Of a stretch of DNA of 60,339 nucleotides, positions 26,634 to 35,893 are shown piece after piece; within the stretch, counting starts at the first letter, position 1; each line of letters opens with the position of its first letter. The position numbers and the translations under genes were made by a program. The notes beneath the pieces were generated by a model. It worked only from the letters and a program-made list of their open reading frames with translations. It was not told the origin of the DNA and did not search any database. The stretch is from assembly GCA_004357385.1 (NCBI GenBank), contig SMWF01000071.1:1-60339 (forward strand), given 5' to 3'. This DNA comes from Gammaproteobacteria bacterium (GTDB lineage Bacteria; Pseudomonadota; Gammaproteobacteria; Pseudomonadales; Azotimanducaceae).

Positions 26634-27233
26634 ATGGCCTGGTGGATGATAGTGCTGTTGCTCGTTGCGGCCTTCGGTCCGATCTTGTGGATTCTCCCGT
26701 CGCGCCGTGATCGGTTGCTGGCGAGTCTACGCAGCGGGGCACGGCGTCGCGGGCTGCTGGTGGAGCTCACCCGGTTGCCGGACCTCGCGGCGCCGCCAGA
26801 GGCGCGGGTCTCGGCGGGTGGCAAGCCGAGAGTCCCCACGGTTTCCTGCACGGCCTACCGCCAGCCGATGTCGCGGGCGGTGAATCATGCCCCGCGCTGG
26901 CGATTGCTGGCGGTGGATCCGGCGGTAAGTTCGACGGTGAATAGGGGCACTGGTCCGGTGCCTGGTTGGGTTTTCGATGGTGCCGTCGCGGGCGACGAGC
27001 AGTATTGGGCGCGCGGCACCCAACGGCTCAGCCGTTTGCCGGACGCGGTGCTTGGCGTCGAGGCCGACCGCAATCAGGTCAGCGTGTTCTGGCGTGAACG
27101 GGTTGTCGTTGAGCAGATCGACTCGATTCTCGACGATCTGGCTGAAGCGCTGCAGGGACTTGTCGATTGGCAGTGGGAAATCGAACAGGAGGCACTTGCG
27201 CGGCTTTCCGGACCGCCTCCGGAAGCGGATTGA
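26634..27233 (+). CDS. membrane-anchored protein of unknown function, upstream of topA
   Basis: 199 residues. One N-terminal membrane helix ([20 protein letters not shown]) is followed by a basic stop-transfer segment (PSRRDR) and a soluble domain with WRLLAV, WVFDGAV and an acidic C-terminal helix. AGGAA lies 7 nt before the ATG. I recognise no named family. From memory, a single-helix unknown also precedes topA in Pseudomonas. Confidence 0.75.
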   Translation: MAWWMIVLLLVAAFGPILWILPSRRDRLLASLRSGARRRGLLVELTRLPDLAAPPEARVSAGGKPRVPTVSCTAYRQPMSRAVNHAPRWRLLAVDPAVSSTVNRGTGPVPGWVFDGAVAGDEQYWARGTQRLSRLPDAVLGVEADRNQVSVFWRERVVVEQIDSILDDLAEALQGLVDWQWEIEQEALARLSGPPPEAD

Positions 27234-27295
27234 TCGCACCCATCCGGAAGTGCATCTGCGGCCGGGCGTAATCGGCGGCATTCCGACTGTATTTG

Positions 27296-27325
27296 TTGAC
27301 AGCGCTGAAACACAGCGCGTATACA
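27296..27325 (+). promoter_or_regulatory. sigma-70 promoter of topA
   Basis: A perfect TTGACA (27296-27301), an 18-nt spacer and TATACA (27320-27325) lie 62 nt before the topA ATG. This is the best promoter match in the window. Confidence 0.7.
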
Positions 27326-27387
27326 TGGCGCCGTTCGCGCCCTGGCCCAGGGTCGTGGCGTACCGACATCGCAGCTCAAGGAGGAAA

Positions 27388-30066
27388 ATGGCCCGTTCGC
27401 TGGTCATCGTTGAATCGCCGGCCAAAGCTCGGACGATCAACCGCTATCTCGGCAAGGACTACATTGTTAAGTCGAGCGTGGGGCACATACGCGATCTGCC
27501 CGTGAGCGGCAAAGGGAGCGACCCGAAGGCGCGTGCGCGCGAGGCGGCGAAAACGCGCAAGCTCGACCCGCAAGCAAGGCAAGCGTACAAGAAGAAGCGC
27601 GCCCGAGAGCAACTGGTGCGGCGCATGGGCGTCGATCCGGACAACGCCTGGGCGGCTACCTATGAGGTGTTGCCCGGTAAGGAAAAGGTGGTCGCGGAAC
27701 TCAAGAGACTTGCCGAGCACGCCGATGAAATCTATCTCGCCACGGACCTCGACCGTGAAGGCGAAGCGATCGCCTGGCATCTGAAGGAAACCATTGGCGG
27801 CGATCCCACACGGTACCGCCGCGTGGTGTTCAATGAGATCACCCGTCGGGCGATCCAGGAAGCGTTCGCGAATCCGACCTCCATCGATGGCGATCGTGTC
27901 AATGCGCAGCAGGCACGCCGATTCCTGGATCGGGTCGTAGGCTTCGAGCTGTCGCCGTTATTGTGGTCGAAGGTGGCCCGGGGGCTGAGTGCCGGGCGCG
28001 TACAGTCGGTTGCTGTACGGGTGATCGTCGAACGAGAGCGGGAAATTCGTGCGTTCGTTCCGGAGGAATACTGGGAGGCGTTCGCCGACCTCACGCGTGC
28101 CAGCGAGACCGATGTGTGCCGCTTTCAGGTGGTCAAGGACCGGGGTGAACACTATCGACCGAACACTCAGGCGGAGTCCGACGACGCCATGTCGCGATTG
28201 CGCGACCAGGCGGTATCGATCGCCAGCCGGGAAGACAAGCCGACCTGGACGAAACCGAACCCTCCGTTCATCACGTCGACGCTGCAGCAGGCTGCCAGCA
28301 CGCGCCTGGGCTTCAGCGTCAAAAAGACGATGACCATGGCGCAGCGGCTCTATGAGGCCGGTTACATTACCTATATGCGCACCGACTCGACCAATCTCTC
28401 GGCGGATGCGGTCGAAGTGTGTCGGCAATTCGTTGGGCGTGAATTCGGCGAGCGGTACCTGCCGGAGAGACCGACTACCTACAGCAGCAAGGCGGATGCC
28501 CAGGAAGCGCATGAGGCGATTCGGCCGTCTGACGTGAATGTGGCCGCAACCGGCCTGACCGGGGTCGATGGCGATGCCGTGCGACTCTATGAGCTGATCT
28601 GGCGGCAATTCGTCGCCTGCCAGATGCCGCGGGCGGAGTACACATCGACCGTCGTATTGGCCAAGGCGGGCGATTTTCAGCTAAGTGTCCGGGGGCGGAT
28701 ATTGCGCTTCGATGGATACACCCGCGTGTTGCCGACCGTTGCTCGAAAGGAGGATGAACAGACCATTCCGGACTTTCGGGAGGGCGAGCCGCTGGCCATT
28801 TCCGCCTTGGACCCGATCCAGCACTTCACCAAACCGCCCCCTCGATTCGGCGAGGCCAGCCTTGTCCGAGAGCTGGAGAAGCGCGGTATCGGGCGGCCGT
28901 CGACCTATGCGGCGATCATTTCGACGATCCAGGATCGCGGCTACGTGACCCTGAACAGTCGGCGCTTTTATGCGGAACGGATCGGTGAGCTGGTGACCGA
29001 TCGCCTGATTGAAAACTTCGGTCACCTGATGGACTACGGGTTCACCGCCCAGATGGAGCAGGAACTCGATCAGATCGCCGAAGGACGCGCTGAGTGGCAG
29101 GGAGTTCTGGACAAGTTCTACGTCGACTTTACCCAACGGCTTGCCAAAGCTCAGCACGCGACGTCTGGGATGCGCCCCAACGAGCCGACCGATACCGACA
29201 TCGAGTGTAATTCGTGCGGTCGTCACATGCAGATTCGAACGGGCAGCACTGGCGTATTCCTCGGTTGTTCAGGCTATGGGCTGCCGCCGAAGGAACGCTG
29301 CACGGAAACCATGAATCTCGTCCCGGGTGACGAGATCGTGGACGTCGAGACCGATGAAGAAGGTGAATCACGATTGCTGCGCAGCAAGGAGCGATGCGCG
29401 ACCTGCGCGACGCCGATGAACAGCTACCTCATCGATACCCATCGCAAACTGCACGTGTGCGGCGATAATCCCGATTGCTCCGGTTTTCGGGTTGAACAGG
29501 GAGAGTTCCGCATCAAGGGCTATGACGGCCCGGTGATCGCCTGCGACAAGTGCGGCGAAGACATGCAGTTGAAGACTGGCCGGTTTGGAAAATATTTTGG
29601 TTGCAGCAGCTCCGATTGTAAGAACACTCGCAAACTACTGCGCAGCGGCGAACCGGCGCCCCCCAAGGCAGACCCGATCCCAATGCCGGAACTACGCTGC
29701 GTAAAGGTAGACGATCACTACATTCTGCGCGACGGCGCGGCGGGGATATTCCTTGCGGCCAGCCAGTTTCCCAAGCACCGTGAGACGCGTGCTCCTAAAA
29801 TCGCGGAGTTGAAAGCGCACGGCAACGAACTCGACCCGAAGTTCCAGTACTTTTTGAGCGCTCCTGAGACGGATCACGATGGCAATCCGGCGATCGTCAA
29901 GTTCCGTCGTAAGAGCAAGGAGCAGTATCTGGCCAGTGAGCACGACGGTAAAGCGACCGGCTGGACCGCCACCTACGAAAATGGCGCTTGGGTGGAGACC
30001 ATCAAGGCGACGAAACGGACCAAGCGCGCCACGGCGCCTCGTAAACGCAAGAACTCAAGAGAATAA
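27388..30066 (+). CDS. topA: DNA topoisomerase I
   Basis: 892 residues. It relaxes negative supercoils by single-strand breakage and rejoining. The Toprim domain starts [12 protein letters not shown]. The catalytic Tyr (about residue 329) is in [11 protein letters not shown]. Three C-terminal Cys-rich zinc ribbons begin near C-N-S-C-G, C-A-T-C and C-D-K-C-G, followed by a basic tail (K-R-T-K-R). AAGGAGGAAA sits directly before the ATG, an ideal ribosome site that decides the start; the open frame upstream belongs to other genes. Confidence 0.97.
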   Translation: MARSLVIVESPAKARTINRYLGKDYIVKSSVGHIRDLPVSGKGSDPKARAREAAKTRKLDPQARQAYKKKRAREQLVRRMGVDPDNAWAATYEVLPGKEKVVAELKRLAEHADEIYLATDLDREGEAIAWHLKETIGGDPTRYRRVVFNEITRRAIQEAFANPTSIDGDRVNAQQARRFLDRVVGFELSPLLWSKVARGLSAGRVQSVAVRVIVEREREIRAFVPEEYWEAFADLTRASETDVCRFQVVKDRGEHYRPNTQAESDDAMSRLRDQAVSIASREDKPTWTKPNPPFITSTLQQAASTRLGFSVKKTMTMAQRLYEAGYITYMRTDSTNLSADAVEVCRQFVGREFGERYLPERPTTYSSKADAQEAHEAIRPSDVNVAATGLTGVDGDAVRLYELIWRQFVACQMPRAEYTSTVVLAKAGDFQLSVRGRILRFDGYTRVLPTVARKEDEQTIPDFREGEPLAISALDPIQHFTKPPPRFGEASLVRELEKRGIGRPSTYAAIISTIQDRGYVTLNSRRFYAERIGELVTDRLIENFGHLMDYGFTAQMEQELDQIAEGRAEWQGVLDKFYVDFTQRLAKAQHATSGMRPNEPTDTDIECNSCGRHMQIRTGSTGVFLGCSGYGLPPKERCTETMNLVPGDEIVDVETDEEGESRLLRSKERCATCATPMNSYLIDTHRKLHVCGDNPDCSGFRVEQGEFRIKGYDGPVIACDKCGEDMQLKTGRFGKYFGCSSSDCKNTRKLLRSGEPAPPKADPIPMPELRCVKVDDHYILRDGAAGIFLAASQFPKHRETRAPKIAELKAHGNELDPKFQYFLSAPETDHDGNPAIVKFRRKSKEQYLASEHDGKATGWTATYENGAWVETIKATKRTKRATAPRKRKNSRE

Positions 30067-30068
30067 CT

Positions 30069-30305
30069 ATGTCATTTGCAGCACTGGAGATCACCCGCTT
30101 GGCCAACGGCGACATCGTATTGCGCGATGCTGAGGATGGCCGGGAACCCTTGGTGCGGATTCGGTTCTCGCGTGAGGTACGCGACATGCTCGGTGAAGAT
30201 GTGGTGCTGGTCGCGGAGGCCATGATTGAAGCGGCGACCGATCATATTGCCGGGCACGACGGCTCCGACGAGCCTTCGGTGGTCACGTCACCGGTACTTC
30301 ACTGA
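30069..30305 (+). CDS. small conserved protein downstream of topA
   Basis: 78 residues, starting 2 nt after the topA stop. Beta-rich with an acidic helix (I-R-F-S-R-E-V-R-D-M-L-G-E-D) and no Cys. No named family, but a short gene of this kind follows topA and precedes lexA in other gammaproteobacteria (from memory). Probably co-transcribed with topA. Confidence 0.75.
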   Translation: MSFAALEITRLANGDIVLRDAEDGREPLVRIRFSREVRDMLGEDVVLVAEAMIEAATDHIAGHDGSDEPSVVTSPVLH

Positions 30306-30329
30306 CGCTGAGGACCCGGCTATGCCAGG

Positions 30330-30926
30330 TCAATCGCGTCTGATGACGCCGACACTCAGCCCTTCGATCACGAACTGCTGCTGGCTCAGATCGATTTCGA
30401 TGGGCTCGTAATCGTCGTTTTCGGGGTGCAGGGTGATCATCTTGCCGCGTCCACGTTGCAGGCGCTTGACGGTCACCTCGTCTTCGATGCGCGCGACCAC
30501 GATCTGCCCGTTGCTGACGTCCGTCGTGCGGTGCACGGCCAACAGATCGCCATCCAGGATTCCGACGTTGATCATGCTGTCGCCCTTCACCCTGAGCAGA
30601 TAGTCTGCGGCGGGCCGAAAAAAATCAGGCGAGATGTCGCAGACGTCTTCGATGTGCTCTTCGGCGAGCACCGGGCTGCCGGCGGCGACCCGGCCGATTA
30701 TAGGTAGACCATTGGGTTGTGGTAGCCGGATGCCGCGGGAGGTGCCGGGAATGATCTCGATCGCTCCCTTGCGGGCCAGCGCCTTGAGATGTTCTTCTGC
30801 GGCGTTGGGAGATTTGAATCCGAGTTCACGGGCGATGTCGGCTCGGGTCGGAGGGTAGCCCGTATCGCTGATGTGGCGTCGGATCAAGTCGAGCACCTGA
30901 GCCTGCCGGGCGGTGAGATCCTGCAT
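30330..30926 (-). CDS. lexA: LexA repressor
   Basis: 198 residues, the standard length. The N-terminal winged helix-turn-helix begins M-Q-D-L-T-A-R-Q. Self-cleavage site Ala82-Gly83 (V-A-A-G-S-P), catalytic Ser117 (G-D-S-M) and Lys154 are all in place. It represses SOS genes until RecA filaments trigger cleavage. Two LexA boxes lie just upstream, so it is self-regulated. No sulA follows; the next gene is convergent. Confidence 0.97.
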   Translation of the reverse strand: MQDLTARQAQVLDLIRRHISDTGYPPTRADIARELGFKSPNAAEEHLKALARKGAIEIIPGTSRGIRLPQPNGLPIIGRVAAGSPVLAEEHIEDVCDISPDFFRPAADYLLRVKGDSMINVGILDGDLLAVHRTTDVSNGQIVVARIEDEVTVKRLQRGRGKMITLHPENDDYEPIEIDLSQQQFVIEGLSVGVIRRD

Positions 30927-30934
30927 GGTGGAGC

Positions 30935-30950
30935 CTGTGTGGATATACAG
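30935..30950. promoter_or_regulatory. LexA (SOS) box 1
   Basis: CTGTGTGGATATACAG is a CTG-N10-CAG palindrome with CTGT and ACAG ends, ending 9 nt before the lexA start codon. Confidence 0.9.
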
Positions 30951-30955
30951 TTGTG

Positions 30956-30971
30956 CTGGAAGTATATACAG
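30956..30971. promoter_or_regulatory. LexA (SOS) box 2
   Basis: CTGGAAGTATATACAG is a second CTG-N10-CAG site, 21 nt centre to centre from box 1. On the minus strand its TATACT could be the lexA -10 element. Confidence 0.85.
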
Positions 30972-31099
30972 CGATTGACCTGATTGCACCCCCTGAAGAT
31001 CAGCGCGTATGCTATTGATAACCATGTGAAAAGATTAGAGCGTCATTCTTAAGTGTTGATCGGCTCACGTGGGACGGCAGTAGCGAGGTAGGAGAGCAT

Positions 31100-31882
31100 A
31101 TGGTGCAGTGGCGTTGGTTCTGGGTCGTCCTGCTTGCAGGCGGCGCATTTGCAGTCACTCCGGAGGACCAGGGACGGGAGATATTTGCGGAACTGGACCG
31201 CCGCAACTCCGGATATCAGGATTATCAGGTCAATTTGCGCATGGTGTTGCGCAACGCTGCGGGCGATTTCAGCGAGCGTCTGTTGCGGATTCGACAGCTC
31301 GAGGTACCAAGCGATGGCGACAAGTTGCTGCTGGTGTTCGATACGCCGAAGGCAATTCGCGGCACTGCATTGTTGTCGTACGGGCACAAGACCGAACCCG
31401 ATGATCAGTGGCTGTATCTTCCGGCGATCAAGCGAGTGAAAAAGATCGCGTCGAAGAACAAGTCGGGACCCTTCCTGGGCAGCGAGTTTGCGTTCGAGGA
31501 CCTGGCGAACCCGGAACTGGAAAAGTACGATTATCGCTACGTGCGCGATGAGGAGTATGAAGGCCGGGACTGTTTCGTCGTGGAACGCTTTCCGCGCGAT
31601 CGCTACTCGGGCTACACCCGCCAGGTTGTGTGGGTCGATCAGATCGAGTATCGGGTCGAGAAGATCGAATACTACGACCGCAAACTCAGCCTGCTGAAGA
31701 CTCTGACGGTGGGCGGCTATGAGGCGTACACGCGCGCCGGCTACTGGAAGCCCGCGCGAATGTCCATGCTCAATCATCAGACCGGCAAAAGCACGGAACT
31801 CCATTGGGGAGATTATCGGTTTGGAACGGGGCTCATGGAAGACAGAGACTTCACGACCAACAGCTTGAAGCGGGTGCGCTGA
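31100..31882 (+). CDS. LolA-like outer-membrane lipoprotein-sorting family protein
   Basis: 260 residues. Signal peptide 1-18 (cleavage after A-F-A). The mature part is a LolA/LolB-like half-barrel of the type found next to RND/MMPL exporters: strands with L-L-V-F-D-T-P-K-A-I-R-G-T-A-L-L-S, W-L-Y-L-P-A-I-K-R-V-K-K-I and S-G-P-F-L-G-S-E-F. These proteins are thought to carry lipid or lipoprotein across the periplasm. AGGAG precedes the ATG. The next gene begins 6 nt downstream. Confidence 0.88.
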   Translation: MVQWRWFWVVLLAGGAFAVTPEDQGREIFAELDRRNSGYQDYQVNLRMVLRNAAGDFSERLLRIRQLEVPSDGDKLLLVFDTPKAIRGTALLSYGHKTEPDDQWLYLPAIKRVKKIASKNKSGPFLGSEFAFEDLANPELEKYDYRYVRDEEYEGRDCFVVERFPRDRYSGYTRQVVWVDQIEYRVEKIEYYDRKLSLLKTLTVGGYEAYTRAGYWKPARMSMLNHQTGKSTELHWGDYRFGTGLMEDRDFTTNSLKRVR

Positions 31883-31888
31883 CGGCGC

Positions 31889-33460
31889 ATGTATCTCATT
31901 CGGCCGTCGTTGCTGCGTGTCTGGCTGATCATTCTGATCGGCGCGGGGCTCCCTGCTACGGGTGTCACACAGGCACATCAGCGGCTGGTCTTCGGCAGCT
32001 TCGGACAACCGACCAACGCGCAACGCTGGGCGGCGAACGTCGGCGTCGAGTTGGACGTGGATATTCAGGTGCAGGAGCGCCGCGAGGCCGACGACCTTCT
32101 GTTTCGAGTGGTGACGAGCCCGCTGCATGACGATGAACTGCGCCTGGTGCGCCGACGGGCACGGGAGGCCGGTTTCCAGGTTTGGCGTTTGACCGATTCA
32201 GCGTCGGAAGAACCTGATTCGATAGGTTATGCGACGGTTCCGCCGACCGCTTACGAACGGACCCTTTCCGCGCCCCGAGATCTGATGCGCGAATTTGATG
32301 TCGACCTGGGATTTCAAACGCGCTCCTATCCGCGTGACGGGCTGGACGGGCAGTCCAGATTTCAGCCGTCGATCAGCGCCATGTTCCGCTACCGGCGTTA
32401 CTTCAACGACGATCGGGACAGCTTCACCATACGACCGTTCGGCCGCCTGGATGAGGCGGACAGCGAACGCACTCATGCCGATATGCGCGAGCTGTATGTC
32501 AGTCACGTCGGTGACGATTGGGACCTGAGCGTCGGGTTCCAACAAGTATTTTGGGGGGTGACGGAATTCCATCATCTGGTCGACGTCATCAATCAAACGG
32601 ATCAGGTGGAAAACATCGACGGCGAAGACAAGTTGGGGCAACCCATGATCAACCTGTCCCTGATACGTGACTGGGGAATTCTGGATTTCTATGTGCTGAC
32701 CGGGTTCAGGGAACGGACCTTTCCGGGCGAAGATGGGCGGCTGCGTCGACAGTTGCCGGTTGACGACAGTCTGGTGACCTATGAATCTGGCGACGAGGAG
32801 TGGCATATCGACGGATCTGTGCGTTGGTCACACCACCTGGGCCCCGTCGAGTTCGGCATCTATCATTTCTCCGGGACCAATCGGGAACCCGAGCTGCGTC
32901 CGTGGCAACTGACCTCGGGAGACTGGGTGTTGCAGCCGCACTACGCCCTCATGGATCAGACCGCGCTCGACGCCCAGGCTATCGTGGGCGACTATCTGTT
33001 CAAGCTGGAGGCGTTGACGCGCTCATCCCAGGGACAACGCTACGCGGCGGCGACCGGCGGTTTCGAACGCACGCTGGTCGGTGCCTTCGGCACTCGGGCA
33101 GATCTGGGGATCATTCTCGAGTACATGTACGATGATCGTGGTGACGATGCGACCACCGTGTTTGAGCACGATCTGGGGCTTGGCACTCGGTGGCGTTGGA
33201 ATGACGTCGCTGATTCGCATGCCTTGTTCGGCGTCATCTGGGATGTTCAGACCCACGAATATGTGCTGAAGCTGGAAGGCGGGCGAAGGTTGGGCAACGA
33301 CTGGCAACTGTTTGTCGAGGGCCGGGTCTTCGGCGGTGGTTATCAGCCACCGACAGAGCCGGTGGAAGCGGTGCTCGAATCGATGCTCGATACGCAGAAC
33401 AAGCTGGGCGCACTGCAGCGCGACGACTTTCTTCAACTTGAATTGACGCGCTTCTTCTAG
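31889..33460 (+). CDS. SPOR-like domain fused to outer-membrane beta-barrel
   Basis: 523 residues. Signal sequence about 1-29. Residues about 31-105 match the SPOR pattern: RLVFGSFGQPTNAQRW, L-L-F-R-V-V-T-S-P, then A-R-E-A-G-F-Q-V-W-R-L. From about 135 there are alternating amphipathic strands ending in the aromatic C-terminal Phe (L-E-L-T-R-F-F), the outer-membrane barrel signal. SPOR domains bind glycan strands stripped of peptides. Coupling one to a barrel is unusual. The LolA-like partner suggests a lipid or lipoprotein handling role (inference). Confidence 0.8.
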   Translation: MYLIRPSLLRVWLIILIGAGLPATGVTQAHQRLVFGSFGQPTNAQRWAANVGVELDVDIQVQERREADDLLFRVVTSPLHDDELRLVRRRAREAGFQVWRLTDSASEEPDSIGYATVPPTAYERTLSAPRDLMREFDVDLGFQTRSYPRDGLDGQSRFQPSISAMFRYRRYFNDDRDSFTIRPFGRLDEADSERTHADMRELYVSHVGDDWDLSVGFQQVFWGVTEFHHLVDVINQTDQVENIDGEDKLGQPMINLSLIRDWGILDFYVLTGFRERTFPGEDGRLRRQLPVDDSLVTYESGDEEWHIDGSVRWSHHLGPVEFGIYHFSGTNREPELRPWQLTSGDWVLQPHYALMDQTALDAQAIVGDYLFKLEALTRSSQGQRYAAATGGFERTLVGAFGTRADLGIILEYMYDDRGDDATTVFEHDLGLGTRWRWNDVADSHALFGVIWDVQTHEYVLKLEGGRRLGNDWQLFVEGRVFGGGYQPPTEPVEAVLESMLDTQNKLGALQRDDFLQLELTRFF

Positions 33461-33493
33461 CCGAAGAAGTAGCCTGAAACAGGGAACCTGTCG

Positions 33494-34573
33494 ATGCCGG
33501 AGTGGTTGACCCCCGCAGAGAATGTATGGGTCGCGGAAGTGTTTGGCATCGTTCTGGGAACTCTGCTGCTCCGCTTCCTCGTCAAGCTGGTCTTGGATCG
33601 GCTCGCGCGCAAGTTGGAGAGCACGCAAAACCTCTACGACGATGCGCTGCTGGAAGCCGCTCGCCGCCCGCTGGGTTGGTTCATCTGGATTATGGGCATG
33701 GCCTTTGCGGCCGATATTGTTGCCCCGCATGCGGAGTCGGATCTGTTCGGGTACGTCGGCCCGCTACGCGAGGTTGCGGTCATCTTCCTGTTGGCCTGGT
33801 TCGCGGTGCGCCTTATCCGGTTTGTCGAGGATCACCTGGTAGATCCGAGTTACCGCGAAGCGCCGGTGGATCGTACTACCGCGTCGGCAGTCGGCAAGTT
33901 GCTGCGTGCTTCGATCGTCATCACCACCCTACTGATCTGTCTCCAGACGCTCGGATTTTCGGTGACTGGCGTGTTGGCGTTCGGTGGCATTGGCGGGATC
34001 GCGGTGGGGTTTGCCGCCCGCGATCTGCTGGCGAATTTCTTCGGCGCATTGATGATATTTCTGGATCGGCCGTTTTCGGTGGGCGATTGGATTCGGTCTC
34101 CCGATCGCGACATCGAAGGCACGGTTGAAGAGATCGGTTGGCGACTGACGCGGATACGCACCTTCGATGCCCGGCCACTGTACGTTCCGAACTCGGTGTT
34201 CATGAGTATTTCAGTCGAGACTCCGTCACGGATGACCAACCGGCGAATCTACGAGACGATCGGGGTTCGATATGACGACGTGGCTGTGATGCCCGCGATC
34301 CTCCAGGCGATACGGGAGATGTTGCGCAGCCATCCGGCAATCGACACGCAACGCACGCTGATGGTCAACTTCAACGCTTTTGGCCCGTCCGCACTGGACT
34401 TTTTCATCTATACGTTTACCCGGACCACGGTCTGGACCGAATACCACCAGGTCAAGGAGGCGGTGTTGCTCGAGGTCGCGAAGATCATTGCGGCGCATGG
34501 CGCGCAAATCGCGTTCCCGACTCAGACGCTGCACATTGCCACTCCCGCGGAGCCGCAGGCGCCGGGCGCGTGA
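33494..34573 (+). CDS. MscS-family mechanosensitive channel
   Basis: 359 residues. Three or four N-terminal membrane helices precede the pore helix with F-G-G-I-G-G-I-A-V-G-F-A-A-R-D-L-L-A-N-F, which continues into the beta domain (D-R-P-F-S-V-G-D-W-I). The C-terminal alpha/beta domain is complete. It lies 33 nt after the SPOR-barrel gene and may be in the same transcript. Known members gate ions on membrane tension. Confidence 0.92.
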   Translation: MPEWLTPAENVWVAEVFGIVLGTLLLRFLVKLVLDRLARKLESTQNLYDDALLEAARRPLGWFIWIMGMAFAADIVAPHAESDLFGYVGPLREVAVIFLLAWFAVRLIRFVEDHLVDPSYREAPVDRTTASAVGKLLRASIVITTLLICLQTLGFSVTGVLAFGGIGGIAVGFAARDLLANFFGALMIFLDRPFSVGDWIRSPDRDIEGTVEEIGWRLTRIRTFDARPLYVPNSVFMSISVETPSRMTNRRIYETIGVRYDDVAVMPAILQAIREMLRSHPAIDTQRTLMVNFNAFGPSALDFFIYTFTRTTVWTEYHQVKEAVLLEVAKIIAAHGAQIAFPTQTLHIATPAEPQAPGA

Positions 34574-34580
34574 TCGGGGC

Positions 34581-35162
34581 GTGAACGGTCAGACGCGCGT
34601 CCCGGCCGAGGTGGTGCAGGCACTACGCGACGCTGAGCTGATTGCCGGTCGTGACACGGTGGAAGCCGCGATCGACCGGGTGGCCGTGCAGTTGGCGGTG
34701 GAGCTTGCGGACGCGTATCCGGTGCTGATGTGCATCATGAATGGTGGCCTGGTGATGACCGCGCGGTTGCTGGAACGATTCGACTTCGCGTTGCAGTTGG
34801 ATTACGTGCAAGTCAGTCGGTATCACGATGGGACCCGCGGTGGAGAATTGACCTGGCGGGTGGAACCGGCGTTGCCGCTGGCCGGGCGCACCGTGCTGGT
34901 GGTTGACGACATCTTCGATCAGGGCTGGACGATGCACGGAGTCGTGGCGAAAGTTTCGTCGCTGGGGGCCGCTCAGGTAATCTCCGTGGTGCTCGTCGAC
35001 AAGCAGGTTGATCATGTCCGCCCGATCGACGTCGACTATGCGGCGCTGACCGCGCCTGACCGATACCTGTTCGGTTGCGGCATGGATTACCGGGGTCATT
35101 GGCGGAATCTTCCGGCCATTTATGCGCTGCCCTCGAACCCGCTGACAGCGGAGCCCACGTGA
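34581..35162 (+). CDS. hpt: hypoxanthine-guanine phosphoribosyltransferase
   Basis: 193 residues from the GTG at 34581, 7 nt after the MscS stop. It converts hypoxanthine or guanine with PRPP to IMP or GMP. The PRPP loop is V-L-V-V-D-D-I-F-D-Q-G-W-T. Upstream are M-C-I-M-N-G-G-L and Y-V-Q-V-S-R-Y, and the C-terminal P-D-R-Y-L-F-G-C-G-M-D-Y matches the family. Its stop overlaps the next start (GTGA). Confidence 0.92.
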   Translation: MNGQTRVPAEVVQALRDAELIAGRDTVEAAIDRVAVQLAVELADAYPVLMCIMNGGLVMTARLLERFDFALQLDYVQVSRYHDGTRGGELTWRVEPALPLAGRTVLVVDDIFDQGWTMHGVVAKVSSLGAAQVISVVLVDKQVDHVRPIDVDYAALTAPDRYLFGCGMDYRGHWRNLPAIYALPSNPLTAEPT

Positions 35163-35893
35163 CCTGCGTTGCGCTCATTGGCGGTACCGGACTGAACAGC
35201 ATCGATGGAATCGAAGCGCTTGGCACCAGTCTGCAGACGCCCTATGGGTTGGCGTCGGCGCCGCTCGGCACGCGGCGCTGGGCAGGTCACGACGTTCTGT
35301 TTCTGGCCCGGCACGGGCGTCCGCACCAGATCGCGCCGCATCGGATCAACTATCGCGCCAACCTCTGGCTGCTGCAGCAGCAGGGCGCGGACTGTGTGAT
35401 CGCCACCAATGCGGTGGGCGGGATCACGTCCCACTGCGCGCCCGGAGCCATCGTCCTTCCCGACCAGTTGATCGACTACAGCTGGGGTCGGGAGCACAGT
35501 TATGCGGACGAGCAGCAGTTGCGCCACGTCGAGTTCGGGGTTCCCTACCACGCCGGCTTGCGCGCAACCCTCATGGCGGCCGCGGAGCAATTGTCGATGG
35601 GTCTGGTCACCTCGGGAACGTACGGCTGCACCCAGGGCCCGCGGCTGGAGACGGCGGCGGAGATCGACCGCATGGAACGGGATGGCTGCGATCTGGTGGG
35701 CATGACCGGGATGCCCGAGGCTGGCCTCGCGCGGGAATTGGATCTGCCCTATGTGGCGCTGTGTCTGGTCGTCAACGAAGCCGCCGGACGGGGTACGGGG
35801 CCCATCGACGAGGGCGAGATCGGCCGCGTCAGCCGCGCCGGGATGGGGGCAATCGTTAAGTTACTCGACGGTTTCTTCGAGCTGCTCGAATAG
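35159..35893 (+). CDS. S-methyl-5'-thioinosine/thioadenosine phosphorylase family
   Basis: 244 residues. The start C-V-A-L-I-G-G-T-G-L and R-H-G-R-P-H-Q-I-A-P-H-R-I-N-Y are the family phosphate-binding loops, followed by T-Y-G-C-T-Q-G-P-R-L-E-T and E-M-T-like M-T-G-M-P-E. The base-site segment reads V-N-E-A-A-G, as in 6-oxopurine phosphorylases, not the D-Y-D of adenosine-type MTAP. This favours methylthioinosine as substrate and hypoxanthine as product, fitting the upstream hpt. Its end overlaps csiV by 33 nt. Confidence 0.88.
   Translation: MTCVALIGGTGLNSIDGIEALGTSLQTPYGLASAPLGTRRWAGHDVLFLARHGRPHQIAPHRINYRANLWLLQQQGADCVIATNAVGGITSHCAPGAIVLPDQLIDYSWGREHSYADEQQLRHVEFGVPYHAGLRATLMAAAEQLSMGLVTSGTYGCTQGPRLETAAEIDRMERDGCDLVGMTGMPEAGLARELDLPYVALCLVVNEAAGRGTGPIDEGEIGRVSRAGMGAIVKLLDGFFELLE

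Noticed and set aside
31049-32128. 359-codon minus-strand frame opposite the LolA-like gene
   Set aside because: The sense gene has a signal peptide, a ribosome site and family strands; the antisense has none.
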